Shown piece after piece: positions 24,171 to 31,830 of a DNA stretch of 48,371 nt. This DNA is from Armatimonadota bacterium. GTDB lineage: Bacteria; Armatimonadota; Armatimonadia; Armatimonadales; Capsulimonadaceae. The stretch is from positions 1 through 48,371 of the forward strand of contig JANXMY010000184.1 of assembly GCA_025354405.1 (NCBI GenBank), read 5' to 3'. Under the pieces are notes generated by a model, which saw only the letters and a program-made list of their open reading frames with translations, had not been told where the DNA came from and searched no databases. A program made the position numbers and the translations under genes. Numbering within the stretch: position 1 is the stretch's first letter; each line of letters opens with the position of its first letter.

Positions 24171-24514
24171 AGTTCCAGCTCCAGAGTCTTGAGTGCCTTT
24201 TCCCCGATGATTCCCACTTGGTGCTTCGCCATATTCACGCAGCCATTCGCTTTGAACGTGACACCCTCCGCTTCCAGCAGCTCCCGTTGTGCCTGCATGA
24301 GTGACGGCGACCGTTTTCCAATCCGGAGAGTCCCGTCGCTGCCCATCACACGCTGCCAGGGAATCTCTTCCCGGAGTGCCTGGTTCATCGCCCAACCCGC
24401 CTCCCGCGCCGAACAGCCGACCTCATCCCCAACCTGACCATAAGACATGACCTGGCCAAGCGGGATCAGCCGGACACGGGCATGGACCAGCCCTAGAAGG
24501 GTTTGTTCTTCCAT
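24167..24514 (-). CDS. Alkyltransferase-like protein (ATL)
   Basis: A 115-residue protein with the DNA-binding fold of O6-alkylguanine-DNA alkyltransferase (IPLGQVMSYGQVGDEVGCSAREAGWAMNQ). The active-site PCHR is replaced by PWQR (IPWQRVMGSDGTL), so it cannot accept an alkyl group. Known ATL proteins with this Trp bind O6-alkylguanine and hand the lesion to nucleotide excision repair. It starts 18 bp after the glutathione peroxidase stop and overlaps the beta-helix gene by 4 bp. Confidence 0.88.
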   Translation of the reverse strand: MEEQTLLGLVHARVRLIPLGQVMSYGQVGDEVGCSAREAGWAMNQALREEIPWQRVMGSDGTLRIGKRSPSLMQAQRELLEAEGVTFKANGCVNMAKHQVGIIGEKALKTLELEL

Positions 24515-24532
24515 AGTTTCTCAAGACCAGTG

Positions 24533-25132
24533 TCAGTGGGCAGGCTTCTTCAGCTCCCCCTCCACCGCCCCCACGACATCCGCCGAAAGCGGGTCGTGAC
24601 CGGCCGGGAAGCGGGCGACAATTTTGCCGGAGCGGCCTATCAGGAATTTGGCGAAGTTCCATTCGATCTCTCCGCCGAACTTCGGGTCAGTAGACTTACT
24701 GATCAGGAATGTATAGAGCGGAGCCTGATTCGGGGCCTGAACGGAGATTTTGCTGAATAGGTCGAAGGTCGTGGCGTATTTCGCGGTGCAGAACTGGTGG
24801 ATCTCCGCGTTTGTACCCGGCTCCTGCTGAGCGAAGTTATTGGCAGGGAAGGCCAGAATCCGCAGTCCCGAGCCTTTGTACTTCTCGTACAGACCTTCGA
24901 GCGATTTGTACTGGGGGGTGTTTCCGCAGAGCGACGCCGTATTGACGATCAGCAGCACCTTCCCCGCGTAGCGAGACAGGGGAACGGATTTGCCGTTGAT
25001 GTCCTGCACCGTGTAGCTGAGGACGCCGGTCGGTTTGGTGGTGGGCTTGGCTGCCGCGGAGTGCGGTGCTAGAAAGCCAAGCGCGAGAAGAGCCAGCCCG
25101 GCACCGAATGTGGTGATTCGCGAAAGTTGCAT
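24533..25132 (-). CDS. Exported glutathione peroxidase
   Basis: About 199 residues with a signal peptide (GLALLALGFLAPHSAAA). The peroxidatic Cys lies in NTASLCGNTPQY, the catalytic Gln in FPANNFAQQEPG and the catalytic Trp in WNFAKFLI. It is the Cys, not selenocysteine, form and reduces peroxides with thioredoxin-type or glutathione donors. The ATG at 25132 is preferred over 25162: AGGGAA lies upstream and the signal peptide starts there. First gene of the five-gene run. Confidence 0.88.
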   Translation of the reverse strand: MQLSRITTFGAGLALLALGFLAPHSAAAKPTTKPTGVLSYTVQDINGKSVPLSRYAGKVLLIVNTASLCGNTPQYKSLEGLYEKYKGSGLRILAFPANNFAQQEPGTNAEIHQFCTAKYATTFDLFSKISVQAPNQAPLYTFLISKSTDPKFGGEIEWNFAKFLIGRSGKIVARFPAGHDPLSADVVGAVEGELKKPAH

Positions 25133-25184
25133 GGAGGTTCCCTGTTCTATCCGTGTATACACGATGCCATTGATAACCTAAGTC

Positions 25185-25322
25185 GCCACGGATTGGAAAT
25201 CCGAGGCTCCGAAAAGCCCAGCGTCCAAGGGAAGCAAGAAATTGATTGGAAGGCCGCGCATCACTCTCTGAACGTCGCTTTGACGGTGGGCTTTTTCCAG
25301 CCTCGGATTTCCAATCCGTGGC
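25185..25322. repeat. 138-bp palindromic MITE-like element
   Basis: Perfect 24-bp terminal inverted repeats, 25185-25208 and 25299-25322. Pairing continues imperfectly inward to about 25230/25279 (gaaaagccca with tgggcttttt, then cgtc-caag with ctttgacg). Each terminal arm also holds its own hairpin (cggatt-gga-aatccg). It fills most of the gap between the glutathione peroxidase and SDR genes, and no transposase is present. No target-site duplication is obvious. Confidence 0.88.
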
Positions 25323-25354
25323 TCCTGCTTCGACATTACATTTCAGAGACTCTG

Positions 25355-26140
25355 TTAGCGCATTTCCTGTCCGCCCGTCACATTGATCGCCTGTCCCGTC
25401 ATGTAGGCGGAATCATCAGAGGCGAGAAAGACGGCGACGTTCGCGATATCTTCATAGGTGCAGCTGCGCCCGAGGGGCACTTGAGATTCGTATTTCGCCC
25501 GCACTTCGTCTGGGGACAAGCCCTGCGTTTTGGCGTATTGACCGAGCAGGGACTCCTGCCACAGGGTGCCATCCAGCAGGTTGCCGGGGCAGATCGCATT
25601 CACCCGAATGTTATGCGGGGCCAGGTCGAGCGCAATGCTCTGCGTCAAACCGATGCCACCAAATTTCGAGGCGGCATAGGCGGAATTGCGAAATGAGCCT
25701 TTTTTGCCCGATTTGGAGTTGATCTGAATAATAGCGCCACTTTTACCAGGAATCATCGCGCGGGCAGCGGCCTGTGCACAAAGGAAATACCCGGTCAGGT
25801 TAATATCTAAAACGGATTGCCACTCGGCCAGCGGCATTTCGGTGATGTCGTGGGCACGGACGATCCCCGCATTCGCAACCAGAATATCCAGCTTGCCGAA
25901 CGCACGAACCGCTTCGTCCACCATCGCCGCCACGTCGGCCTCATTGGCGACATTCGTCTGGGTCGCCCCGGTTCGCCGGCCCGTTTCCCGCTCGATGGCG
26001 TCGGCGGCAATGCGGGCCTTATCCAGGTTGATATCCGCCAGCAGGACGTCGCAGCCTTCCAGCGCCAGCCTCCGAGCCAGTGCCTCGCCGAGGCCCTGGG
26101 CCGCGCCGGTGACGATCGCCGATTTGTTAAGGAGTCGCAT
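25355..26140 (-). CDS. SDR dehydrogenase, sorbitol-6-phosphate dehydrogenase-like
   Basis: A 261-residue classical SDR. The cofactor motif is TGAAQGLG, NAG is present, the catalytic Ser-Tyr-Lys is seen as INSKSG and YAASK, and the C-terminal TGQAINVTGGQ block matches. The segment INSKSGKKGSFRNSAYAASKFGGIGLTQS closely resembles sorbitol-6-phosphate 2-dehydrogenase (SrlD). It interconverts a polyol phosphate and a ketose phosphate with NAD. It starts 3 bp after the stop of the zinc dehydrogenase gene, and the two probably act in one polyol pathway. Confidence 0.82.
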   Translation of the reverse strand: MRLLNKSAIVTGAAQGLGEALARRLALEGCDVLLADINLDKARIAADAIERETGRRTGATQTNVANEADVAAMVDEAVRAFGKLDILVANAGIVRAHDITEMPLAEWQSVLDINLTGYFLCAQAAARAMIPGKSGAIIQINSKSGKKGSFRNSAYAASKFGGIGLTQSIALDLAPHNIRVNAICPGNLLDGTLWQESLLGQYAKTQGLSPDEVRAKYESQVPLGRSCTYEDIANVAVFLASDDSAYMTGQAINVTGGQEMR

Positions 26141-26143
26141 GGA

Positions 26144-27769
26144 TTATGTTCCTAATTTCAGATTGAGAAGTTCTTCTTCAGCCGCCAGTGTCCAGAATGT
26201 GCCGTCCTCAAGTTTCGCGTAGACCGTTGGAAGATTCACTTTCAGATCATCGATCGACAGCAATGGCAGGTCGTCAATTCCAGGAAATATCACAACCTTG
26301 CCGGGAAACCGCCCCGCTTTGACTGCCGCCAGGCCGTCCCGGAACGCAGGCAGACCACCGATAGCCGCAAGACTGGCATTCGTCGAAAGCTTCCTGGTTT
26401 CCACCAGCTCCAGCGTCCGCCGCAGGTCCGCAATACTCGAGCCCGAAGTACCGACAAGCCGCTGGTTTTTCGTGAGAATCGTGCCCAGGTCTAAATTCGC
26501 TGTGACCCCTTTGGCAAGGCCCGCAAAAATATTATAGATTCCGTTCTCAGCGAGATGCGGCACGGTAGCAGCGATCAAACCAGGGCTGGGAACCATATTC
26601 ACGATATCGTCAAAGGGTCCGTGTGCCGCTGGGTCGCCGCCTGCTTCAACATTGACTAAGATAAGCTCGATGCCGCGCTCATCCATCAGCTTGCCGAATC
26701 GTGATCGGATACGCTGCAGTCGCTCATCGCTCATGTCGGTTACGACAATAGTCTTCGGGGGATTGTCCAGCATCACGGCCCGCTGCAAATGCATCTGGCC
26801 CATCGGCCCGCCCGCGCCAACAAACCACACCTTGCCGCCCGGCAGGATTTCAGACCGGGTGTTGCTTGAATAGGCATTGTTAAGTTTATTCGGGTCATCT
26901 GTGGAAACAAACAGGTGCTGCTCGTAATGCACCCGGCCCACATCCACTGGAACCGTCCCTTCCAGCGGCTTGTCCAGCACCAGATTTAGGATGCCACCCA
27001 GACCTAAACACCCCATGATGGCGGTCAGTACGTCCGGCTCCGGTGTCCCGTAAACCAAAATATCGTCGAACCCGCCGCCCTCCAATTTAAGATGAGCGAA
27101 GTCCGCTCCTGCGGCATTTACCTTTACTATCGACGCTGGCTGCTGCCCCGGCACGTCGTCCGGTGTCAGATCTGCACCGTTAACAGAGACAATCAGCAGG
27201 CGCCCACCATCCTTTAGTCCCCTCCGGTAAGGATACTCATACGCCGCGACAACACAGGCCCAGGGCTCCACCAGCGCCGCTTCCACATATCCCGTGCCGT
27301 CCTGGATGGGGAGAAGGTAGCAGCCTTCATCGCCCTGCAGGACTTCCTTTGTCACCAGGCCGTATTGCGCCATGCCGCCATCGAGCTGGTAGCCATACGC
27401 CAGGTTCTGGTGCTGGTAGTAAACGTCCGCCTGAATGATAAACCGCTGACCGATTTTGAATTGCCCTTTGACGTTGTCGCCTACTCCCACAACCGTCAGT
27501 GCGACTTCATGGCCCATGACCACAGGCTCAGACTGCATATCACGCCCCGTGAGGCGTGGATGCTCCGGACCAAGGTTAATAATTTTTATGTCTGAGAAAC
27601 AGATACCGCACGTGTCATGCCGCACCAGAAGCTCATCCGGCCCAAAGGTCGGCAGCAGCACCGTCGCCTCATGCAGCGCGTCCAGGCCTGCCCCCGTCAA
27701 GTGCCACCGCTTGATCTGCGGCGGCAGCACTGCTGCCGCTTCCCGGTATGTTTCTAATATCTGCTTCAT
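26144..27769 (-). CDS. Zinc-type sugar/polyol dehydrogenase with two Rossmann regions
   Basis: A 541-residue medium-chain dehydrogenase, possibly related to sorbose-1-phosphate reductases. The N-terminal GroES-like domain has CGICFSD and MGHEVALTVVGVG (near residue 86). Two nucleotide-binding-type regions follow: about 190-275 (GGRLLIVSVNG... GLGGILNLV) and about 318-440 (GGKVWFVGAGGPMGQMHLQRA... NIFAGLAKG). Usual family length is 340-410, so about 130 residues are extra. AGGAG lies 8 bases before the ATG. First gene of the pair with the SDR. Confidence 0.8.
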   Translation of the reverse strand: MKQILETYREAAAVLPPQIKRWHLTGAGLDALHEATVLLPTFGPDELLVRHDTCGICFSDIKIINLGPEHPRLTGRDMQSEPVVMGHEVALTVVGVGDNVKGQFKIGQRFIIQADVYYQHQNLAYGYQLDGGMAQYGLVTKEVLQGDEGCYLLPIQDGTGYVEAALVEPWACVVAAYEYPYRRGLKDGGRLLIVSVNGADLTPDDVPGQQPASIVKVNAAGADFAHLKLEGGGFDDILVYGTPEPDVLTAIMGCLGLGGILNLVLDKPLEGTVPVDVGRVHYEQHLFVSTDDPNKLNNAYSSNTRSEILPGGKVWFVGAGGPMGQMHLQRAVMLDNPPKTIVVTDMSDERLQRIRSRFGKLMDERGIELILVNVEAGGDPAAHGPFDDIVNMVPSPGLIAATVPHLAENGIYNIFAGLAKGVTANLDLGTILTKNQRLVGTSGSSIADLRRTLELVETRKLSTNASLAAIGGLPAFRDGLAAVKAGRFPGKVVIFPGIDDLPLLSIDDLKVNLPTVYAKLEDGTFWTLAAEEELLNLKLGT

Positions 27770-27797
27770 CGCGTTGTCTCCTATAACTTCGACAGGT

Positions 27798-27830
27798 ATG
27801 GCTTCGCCATGCAGGAAGATCTCTCCTGCA
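27798..27830. other. Two adjacent hairpins between genes
   Basis: ATGGC-TTC-GCCAT (27798-27810) abuts a 7-bp stem TGCAGGA/TCCTGCA (27810-27830) in the 75-bp gap after the SNF2 stop. There is no T-tract, so intrinsic termination is doubtful. Confidence 0.5.
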
Positions 27831-27844
27831 CGAATAGCCGTCGT

Positions 27845-30800
27845 CTACGTAAACAAGGCCTCGATATCAGACCGGGTGAGCGACTTAAACAAACCCGTCT
27901 CCGTGCCGATGAGCTGGCTGACCAGCGCCCGCTTGCGGTCCTGCAGCTGCAGAATCTTCTCTTCGACCGAGTCGCGGGCGATCAGCTTATAGACGAATAC
28001 CGGCTTGTCCTGACCGATCCGGTGGGTTCGGTCCGTTGCCTGCATCTCGACGGCTGGGTTCCACCAGGGATCGACGTGGATCACGTAATCTGCCGCGGTC
28101 AAATTTAGGCCGACGCCCCCCGCTTTGAGACTGATGAGAAAGAAAGGGATCTCTGGATCATCCTGGAATGTATCCACCCGGGACTGCCGATCTTTCGTGC
28201 TGCCGTCAAGATAACTGTAAGGAATGCCACGGGCATCCAACGCTTCACGAATGATCTTCAGCATCTGCACGAACTGCGAAAACACAAGGGCTTTGTGCCC
28301 CTCAGCCCGGAGCGTCTCCAGCGTCTCCATCAGCATATCGAACTTGCCGGAGCCGGCTTTAGTCAGCGGCTCGACCAGCCTCGGGTGATTGCTGATCTGA
28401 CGCAGCCGCAGCAGGCCTTCGAGTATCTTCATGCGCGCATCATTGATACCCTCTTTTTCGGGTTCCGTGTCCATGATGCCTAGAATCTGTGCCCGGTACT
28501 GATCACGCATCTTATCGTACAGCTTCCGCTGCGGCGGCTCCATTTCCGTATAGATTAGCCGCTCGGTGCGCGGCGGAAGCTCCGTCGCCACCTGGTCTTT
28601 GGTGCGTCGCAAAATGAACGGATGCACCATGCGCCGCAGGAACGCCGCCGCCTTTTCATCCTGATGCCGCTCGATCGGTCCGGCAAACTCTCCCCGGAAT
28701 GTGTCCAGTGTCCCGAGAAGGCCCGGGTTCAGAAACGAGAACTGCGACCATAGCTCCAGAGTCGAATTCTCAACCGGCGTGCCGGTGAGAGTCAGGCGGT
28801 GGTCTGAGTTCAGCAGTCGTGCCGCTTTAGCAGATTGAGACACGGGGTTTTTAATCGCCTGAGCTTCATCCAGGACGACATAGTGAAAGCGGTGCTGCCG
28901 CAGCATCTCGATGTCGCGCAGCAAAATGCCGTAGGTCGTCAGCACCAGATCATATTCGTCAAACTGTTTTAAGTCTTTGGCCCGTGTTGCATGCGCGTGG
29001 TTAAGCAGGCGCAGGTTAGGCGTAAACTTCTCAGCTTCGCGCTCCCAGTTGAAGATGAGGGATCGCGGCAGCACCAGCAGCGTCGCGGCTTTGGCCTCAT
29101 GGCTCTCGGAAAGCGACTGTAAAAATGCCAGACATTGAATCGTCTTACCCGTCCCCATATCGTCAGCGAGGCAGCCGCCAAAACGGTACTCATGCAGGAA
29201 ATGCAGCCAGTCGTATCCCGATTTCTGGTAGGGGCGCAGCTCCCCGCACAGACCATTCGGCAGGGCATGCGGCTTGATCTCCTTGAACTCGCGGAGCTGG
29301 CGCAGACGGTTCTGAAACTCTTCGTCCGCCTGCACACGCTCGCCTTCGCTGAGAAGTTGATCCAGCAGGGTAATCTGATGCCCCGCCAGCCTCAGGCCCG
29401 TTTCACCGTCCTCGGCCATCGCAAAGAGGTACCGATACTTTTCCACCCACTCGTCCGGGATCGCGCCGATTGAGCCGTCCGCCAGCTTCAGGTAACGCTC
29501 TTTACGGCGCACGGCTTTGCGTATCTCTTTCAGCGACACTTGAGTTTCGCCAAACTCCACGACGGCATCCACATCAAACCAGTCGATACCCGAGGAGACC
29601 TGGAACGAAATCTTCGGCTGGCTGCGGTTGACCCGGGCCGACGCCAGCTCGCGTTCTCCATAGATCTCGAAGCCCGCTTCAGTGAGCTTGGGAACCTGCT
29701 TGAGCAGAAAATCCACGACATCCGTGCGGGCACGGAGCACAAACTGGTTTGGCTCATCCCCGCGCTTCAGGCCGAAGTCGGAGACCCGGCTCCACGTCTC
29801 CAGCTCGGTTTCGGGGCGGCGTGTAATACGCACGAGCGTCATCGTCTCCGGCTTACGCAAAAGACTGGTCATCGGCAGGGACTTCTCGTAGGGCAGATCG
29901 AACTCCCCGTACCCAAAACGCAGGCTGACCAGCATCTGACCGCCCTCTTCGCCAAGATAGAGGCGTGGGCTGGGCACCGTATCGTTCAGCTCATCCCAGG
30001 CGAGTGTTTGTCCCGTGACTGCGACCTTCTCTGCCAGGGGCAGCAGGAATTTGTCTAAAAACTTACTCGTTTCAGCGGCAGGGATGGAAAGATTCGGGTT
30101 TTCGAGCAGCGTCTTGACCACTTCGCCGGAGTCTTCCACCTGGAAGATTGTCCGATCCGACAGCAGCCAGAGCGGGTCGGCCAGGAGGATCTGAGACTTC
30201 TCCGGCTGCAGGGAAAACGTCTGTGGTCCCACCTGCACTGTGCCCTGCAGCTCGAAGCCGCCGCCGACTTCCTGCAAATCCAGCGACGGTTTCCCGCTCT
30301 CCGCAGCCACATACAGCAGGCTGCGCAGGGGATCGTTTTCCGTCCCACGAAAGATCGCGCCCCCCGCCAGCAGTGGAAGCAGTGCTTTGATGTCCGTAGA
30401 CCGCTCGTAATAGTAAGAATAGGTGTTCTCAAATGCACTCAGCAGCGAGATCAGGGTCGCCCGATCTCCCCCGAAGGCCAGCGCAAACCGCCGGGGGTCA
30501 CCCAGGCTGCGCACGGCCTTGACCTGACTGGAAAGGTTTTGCACCGTGATATGCTGGGCCAGAGCCTCTGGATCCTCCAGCATCTCTTCCGTGAAGTGAC
30601 TGATTGGCAGTGCATACGGATAGCCGCCCCAGGCATTTGCACGGGATTGAAGGCTGAAAAACAAGATAAAGCGTCCCGGCACAATGGTGCGCGGCGAGAC
30701 CTTGAGTGCCTGCGTCAAAACCGTCTCCCAGGTCACCGGCGGGTTCTGAATGAGATGGTTCCGAAGTGCCAGTGCCCCGGCGACCTTATGCTTGCAGATA

Positions 30801-31039
30801 ATCTCCGCATCTCCTTCGGCGACCGGGCAATCACAGCTAGCGACCACGCTGCCGTCACTGTTCAGCCGGAACCGAAGCTGATACAGGCGTGTGCCCTGCA
30901 CCGTCAGCTCCGCGTACTGCTGCTCGATTCGCCGAATTCGCGCCTTCCCCTGCAGGAAATAGCTCCGTCCCCGCTGCGCTGTGCCCGTGTCCGTACGTGC
31001 GATAAACTGGGGAATATTCAGACTCTCCACTGTCAACAT
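27845..31039 (-). CDS. SWIM-domain SNF2 family helicase
   Basis: A 1064-residue Swi2/Snf2 ATPase. A SWIM zinc finger (CDCPVAEGDAEIICKHK, near residue 76) comes first, then a long middle region, then the two helicase lobes: Walker A DDMGTGKT (near 629), DEAQ box (near 724), GGVGLNLTAADYVIHVDPWWNP and the final THRIGQ motif (near 1006). Such proteins remodel protein-DNA complexes such as RNA polymerase. The ATG at 31039 has AAAGG 13 bases upstream and the SWIM region follows soon after. No defence-island partners are adjacent, so a housekeeping rather than antiviral role is likelier. Confidence 0.9.
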   Translation of the reverse strand: MLTVESLNIPQFIARTDTGTAQRGRSYFLQGKARIRRIEQQYAELTVQGTRLYQLRFRLNSDGSVVASCDCPVAEGDAEIICKHKVAGALALRNHLIQNPPVTWETVLTQALKVSPRTIVPGRFILFFSLQSRANAWGGYPYALPISHFTEEMLEDPEALAQHITVQNLSSQVKAVRSLGDPRRFALAFGGDRATLISLLSAFENTYSYYYERSTDIKALLPLLAGGAIFRGTENDPLRSLLYVAAESGKPSLDLQEVGGGFELQGTVQVGPQTFSLQPEKSQILLADPLWLLSDRTIFQVEDSGEVVKTLLENPNLSIPAAETSKFLDKFLLPLAEKVAVTGQTLAWDELNDTVPSPRLYLGEEGGQMLVSLRFGYGEFDLPYEKSLPMTSLLRKPETMTLVRITRRPETELETWSRVSDFGLKRGDEPNQFVLRARTDVVDFLLKQVPKLTEAGFEIYGERELASARVNRSQPKISFQVSSGIDWFDVDAVVEFGETQVSLKEIRKAVRRKERYLKLADGSIGAIPDEWVEKYRYLFAMAEDGETGLRLAGHQITLLDQLLSEGERVQADEEFQNRLRQLREFKEIKPHALPNGLCGELRPYQKSGYDWLHFLHEYRFGGCLADDMGTGKTIQCLAFLQSLSESHEAKAATLLVLPRSLIFNWEREAEKFTPNLRLLNHAHATRAKDLKQFDEYDLVLTTYGILLRDIEMLRQHRFHYVVLDEAQAIKNPVSQSAKAARLLNSDHRLTLTGTPVENSTLELWSQFSFLNPGLLGTLDTFRGEFAGPIERHQDEKAAAFLRRMVHPFILRRTKDQVATELPPRTERLIYTEMEPPQRKLYDKMRDQYRAQILGIMDTEPEKEGINDARMKILEGLLRLRQISNHPRLVEPLTKAGSGKFDMLMETLETLRAEGHKALVFSQFVQMLKIIREALDARGIPYSYLDGSTKDRQSRVDTFQDDPEIPFFLISLKAGGVGLNLTAADYVIHVDPWWNPAVEMQATDRTHRIGQDKPVFVYKLIARDSVEEKILQLQDRKRALVSQLIGTETGLFKSLTRSDIEALFT

Positions 31040-31084
31040 TTACTGCGGCAACCTTTCAAGCCAAATCTTCTGTGTAGCGAATAG

Positions 31085-31540
31085 TTATTCAGCGCGAACG
31101 TCATCTGGGGTGAGAACAGCCAGCCCGGGAACAAATGGCAGGAACCGAACAAAATCCTTCGTGTTCCGTGTGAGAATAGTCTGGACGCCGGAGCAAATAC
31201 AGACGGCTGCCAAGCGTGTATCATGGACCTGCTTGCCGGAAACGCCTGCTGACCGGCATAGCCGACGCCACACCGTATACACGTCCTCAAGCTCAGGCAA
31301 GTAGGTAAATATGATTTCCAGACGATCCAGTTCCGCATCCACTTCTTCCGGTGACATTCCCAAGCCATTTACGTCAATAGGCCTGGATGCTGCACCACGG
31401 AACTCCACAAAGTTCTGGCGTACGACGACGACAGGCTCACCGCGCCCTTTGAGAGTGGACAGTGACGCCTCCGTCACTGCTCGCCGGGGGTCAATAGGAT
31501 TCGGCAAACGGAGAAGGATCGAAGTATCCGCGAGTGTCAT
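31085..31540 (-). CDS. PIN-domain ribonuclease toxin (VapC-like)
   Basis: A 151-residue PIN domain with the acidic site spread over LADTS (first Asp), NFVEFRG (Glu), VHDTRLAAVC (Asp) and the final TRNTKDF. VapC-type toxins cleave tRNA or rRNA. Its ATG overlaps (ATGA) a frame that looks like the end of an antitoxin, but that antitoxin frame is broken (31537-31800). The toxin itself looks complete and uninterrupted. Confidence 0.83.
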   Translation of the reverse strand: MTLADTSILLRLPNPIDPRRAVTEASLSTLKGRGEPVVVVRQNFVEFRGAASRPIDVNGLGMSPEEVDAELDRLEIIFTYLPELEDVYTVWRRLCRSAGVSGKQVHDTRLAAVCICSGVQTILTRNTKDFVRFLPFVPGLAVLTPDDVRAE

Positions 31541-31800
31541 CGCATATCGTCCTCATAAATGCTCTCGCGGCTAGTCGCTTCAATGGACAAGATGACACCT
31601 TGCCGTCCCTTCCCCATATCTCGCAATGCTGTCCTTCATTCATCGGAGCCTTGCGGCAAAGGCAAAAAGGTTTCTCGTTTTGCTGCTTCCACGAGATCGG
31701 CAAAAGGATTGACTTCGATTGGTAGCAAGGCAGACTTTTCAATATCCCGTTTGAGCAAATCTGCCGCGTAAGCCTCCGCCTCTTTACCCCTTCTCCCTCT
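31537..31800 (-). pseudogene. Broken antitoxin gene upstream of the PIN toxin
   Basis: One minus-strand frame reads GKEAEAYAADLLKRDIEKS... ending QGSDE, then a TGA (31638-31636), then continues in the same frame RTALRDMGKGRQGVILSI...YEDDMR to a stop that overlaps the toxin ATG. The first part resembles the helical part of ParD/RelB-type antitoxins. The N-terminal DNA-binding part and any ATG are missing; upstream lies a 17-bp tandem repeat with stop codons. A short product from TTG 31626 (AAGGA 5 bases before it) or ATG 31617 remains possible. Confidence 0.55.
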
Positions 31801-31830
31801 TTACGCCTTCTTCCTCTTTACGCCTTCTCC
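31780..31830. repeat. 17-bp tandem repeat across the aspS stop codon
   Basis: Three 17-bp units (31780-31796, 31797-31813, 31814-31830), each a near copy of the last codons and stop of the aspartyl-tRNA synthetase gene (minus-strand ggagaaggcgtaaagag). Unit 3 contains the true stop at 31818-31820. Confidence 0.9.

Noticed and set aside
24171-24395. 75-residue N-terminal extension of the beta-helix protein
   Set aside because: It is a frame shadow of the alkyltransferase-like gene; the ATG at 24170 gives a signal peptide and an ATGA overlap.
27845-31540. Defence island (SNF2 helicase plus PIN protein)
   Set aside because: Neighbours are metabolic and tRNA-synthetase genes, with no nuclease, methyltransferase or phospholipase D partner typical of SNF2 defence systems.
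31491-31742. 83-codon frame as the antitoxin of the PIN protein
   Set aside because: It runs 50 bases into the toxin gene in another frame and its peptide has no antitoxin features; the frame ending YEDDMR fits better.
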